A stretch of DNA of 7,553 nucleotides from the NCBI GenBank assembly GCA_027293245.1, contig JAPUFZ010000034.1:1-7553 (forward strand), written 5' to 3'. How positions within the stretch are numbered: position 1 is the first letter of the stretch; each line of letters begins with the position of its first letter. The stretch is from Gammaproteobacteria bacterium (GTDB lineage Bacteria; Pseudomonadota; Gammaproteobacteria; GCA-001735895). The translations under genes were made by a program, and so were the position numbers. Under the pieces are notes generated by a model, which saw only the letters and a list, made by a program, of their open reading frames with translations, was not told the origin of the DNA and did no database searches. This document shows positions 6,952 to 7,553 of the stretch, piece after piece.

Positions 6952-6987
6952 ACCTCTGATTATATTGTCTATCAATCGATTAACCAG
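6952..6987 (-). promoter_or_regulatory. Candidate promoter before tRNA-Leu
   Basis: A perfect TATAAT -10 lies at 6959-6964 on the minus strand, 35 bases upstream of tRNA-Leu. The -35 region (CTGGTT at 17 bases, 6982-6987) is poor. A heptamer TACTGGT occurs twice at exactly 12-base spacing over this region (6983-6989 and 6995-7001) and may replace a good -35 with an activator site. It would drive tRNA-Leu and perhaps tig. Confidence 0.45.
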
Positions 6988-7093
6988 TATTTTTACCAGT
7001 AATTGCCATCAGGGCTAGTGACTGAAACCCCGGAAATTGCCCCCTGCGGCACTGTGCCCGGACTTCTTATAGCCGTGATCAGGCATATTAATA

Positions 7094-7170
7094 TGGGGTG
7101 GACGATGGGGATCGAACCCACGACAACAAGAATCACAATCTTGCACTCTACCAACTGAGCTACGCCCACC
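7094..7170 (-). tRNA. tRNA-His (anticodon GUG)
   Basis: 77 bases including encoded CCA (7094-7096) and the extra G at position -1 (base 7170) that pairs with C73, the hallmark of tRNA-His. The acceptor stem GTGGGCG pairs with CGTCCAC with one G-U pair. The anticodon GTG is at 7134-7136. The D-arm and T-arm sequences are like those of E. coli tRNA-His. The CCA end overlaps a 12-base AT palindrome (7084-7095). Confidence 0.98.
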
Positions 7171-7178
7171 ATAAATAA

Positions 7179-7255
7179 TGGCGCGCCCGGCAGGATTCGA
7201 ACCTGCTACCCTCGGCTTAGAAGGCCGATGCTCTGTCCTGATGAGCTACGGGCGC
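7179..7255 (-). tRNA. tRNA-Arg (anticodon UCU)
   Basis: 77 bases with encoded CCA at 7179-7181. The acceptor stem GCGCCCG pairs with CGGGCGC and the discriminator is G. The anticodon TCT is at 7219-7221 in the loop CTTCTAA, closed by TCGGC/GCCGA. The T-arm is GCAGGTTCGAATCCTGC. It reads the rarer AGA/AGG arginine codons. Only 8 bases separate it from tRNA-His, so they share a precursor. Confidence 0.98.
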
Positions 7256-7275
7256 AGTAACTTTAAATATCATCC

Positions 7276-7291
7276 TGCCGCACGAGCGGCA
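7276..7291. other. Stem-loop 1 in the tRNA-Pro/tRNA-Arg gap
   Basis: TGCCGC and GCGGCA flank a 4-base loop, making a stable GC-rich hairpin 20 bases before tRNA-Arg. Read on the plus strand it is followed by TTTT; on the gene strand there is no U-tract. Possible roles are an RNA processing barrier in the tRNA precursor, or a terminator for plus-strand transcription. Confidence 0.5.
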
Positions 7292-7296
7292 TTTTA

Positions 7297-7316
7297 AATC
7301 AACCCTCGGGTTGATT
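7297..7316. other. Stem-loop 2 in the tRNA-Pro/tRNA-Arg gap
   Basis: A perfect inverted repeat with 9-base arms AATCAACCC and GGGTTGATT around two bases, five bases from stem-loop 1. The right arm also belongs to a separate perfect 12-base palindrome TTGATTAATCAA (7311-7322), so two alternative pairings exist. In the gene direction it comes first after tRNA-Pro and is followed by TAAAA, so it is not a classic terminator. Confidence 0.5.
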
Positions 7317-7387
7317 AATCAATAATGTCGGTGTTGAACAGGCTAAAGACTACAGGCTCAGATTTTTCGCACCGACCTTATAAAAAC

Positions 7388-7464
7388 TGGTCGGGGTGGA
7401 GAGATTCGAACTCCCGACCCACTGCTCCCAAAGCAGTTGCGCTACCAGGCTGCGCTACACCCCG
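7388..7464 (-). tRNA. tRNA-Pro (anticodon UGG)
   Basis: 77 bases with encoded CCA at 7388-7390. The acceptor stem CGGGGTG pairs with CACCCCG and the discriminator is A. The anticodon TGG is at 7428-7430 in the loop TTTGGGA, closed by ACTGC/GCAGT. The D-arm GCGCAGCCTGGTAGCGC and T-arm are typical of tRNA-Pro. It is the first gene after a strong promoter and is separated from tRNA-Arg by 132 bases holding two stem-loops. Confidence 0.98.
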
Positions 7465-7483
7465 AATTCTGCATATTAGCAAG

Positions 7484-7519
7484 GCGCGGAATCATACGCT
7501 GATCAAAAATAATCGTCAA
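7484..7519 (-). promoter_or_regulatory. Strong stable-RNA promoter of the tRNA-Pro operon
   Basis: On the minus strand TTGACG (7514-7519, 5 of 6) is followed by a 17-base spacer and TATGAT (7491-7496, 5 of 6), with a predicted start near 7484, 20 bases before tRNA-Pro. Between the -10 and the start lies TCCGCGC, a GC-rich discriminator of the kind that makes rRNA and tRNA promoters sensitive to ppGpp. The DNA above the -35 is AT-rich and could act as an UP element. Confidence 0.8.
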
Positions 7520-7535
7520 TTGAACATTGATGATT
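7511..7535. promoter_or_regulatory. Imperfect dyad at the -35 of the tRNA-Pro promoter
   Basis: AATCGTCAAT and ATTGATGATT are inverted with 9 of 10 bases matching and a 5-base spacer. The centre is about 39 bases before the predicted start, covering the -35 and upstream DNA. It may bind a regulator such as a Fis-like protein, or simply reflect AT-rich upstream DNA. Confidence 0.3.
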
Positions 7536-7553
7536 TTGTAAATATTCTGCCGA

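Noticed and set aside
7084..7095. 12-base palindrome CATATTAATATG at the 3' end of tRNA-His
   Set aside because: It is AT-rich and partly consists of the tRNA CCA end; chance or a simple trailer sequence is more likely than an integration or binding site.
1..7553. Mobile element, CRISPR array, toxin-antitoxin or defence system
   Set aside because: No tandem repeat-spacer pattern, transposase, integrase or unknown gene pair is present; all coding space belongs to housekeeping genes.

Overview
This window is a gammaproteobacterial protein-quality-control locus. Every gene lies on the minus strand, so the window reads in transcription order from its right end to its left end. The order is tRNA-Pro, tRNA-Arg, tRNA-His, tRNA-Leu, tig (trigger factor), clpP, clpX, lon, hupB (HU-beta), tRNA-Val, tRNA-Asp and the first 43 codons of ppiD. 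The tig-clpP-clpX-lon-hupB-ppiD order is a classical gammaproteobacterial arrangement. From memory, the flanking tRNA clusters (Pro/Arg/His/Leu before tig, Val/Asp between hupB and ppiD) resemble Pseudomonas and its relatives more than E. coli. All tRNA genes encode their CCA end, as is usual in this class. Base composition looks intermediate and no species can be named.

Right part (about 6840-7553): four tRNA genes. A strong sigma70-type promoter with a GC-rich discriminator precedes tRNA-Pro. The Pro-Arg gap holds two stem-loops. The His-Leu gap of 170 bases holds no gene but has a candidate second promoter with a consensus -10. Central part (871-6745): tig and clpP are 16 bases apart and probably co-transcribed. 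clpX follows after 97 bases with a candidate promoter and a dyad on its start point. lon follows after 89 bases with a clear heat-shock (sigma32-like) promoter. Left part (1-870): a 214-base gap carries a weak terminator candidate for lon and a promoter with two dyads for hupB. hupB runs into two tRNA genes with no terminator visible between them, then ppiD begins.

The proteins form one functional set. Trigger factor receives nascent chains at the ribosome. ClpX unfolds substrates and feeds them to the ClpP peptidase. Lon degrades misfolded and regulatory proteins, and in E. coli HU-beta is one of its substrates. PpiD is a membrane-anchored periplasmic chaperone. All catalytic and nucleotide-binding residues I checked are intact and protein lengths are normal. 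I see no mobile element, CRISPR array, frameshift, pseudogene or unknown protein, and no new biological system. What merits a second look is regulatory DNA and RNA structure between the genes.
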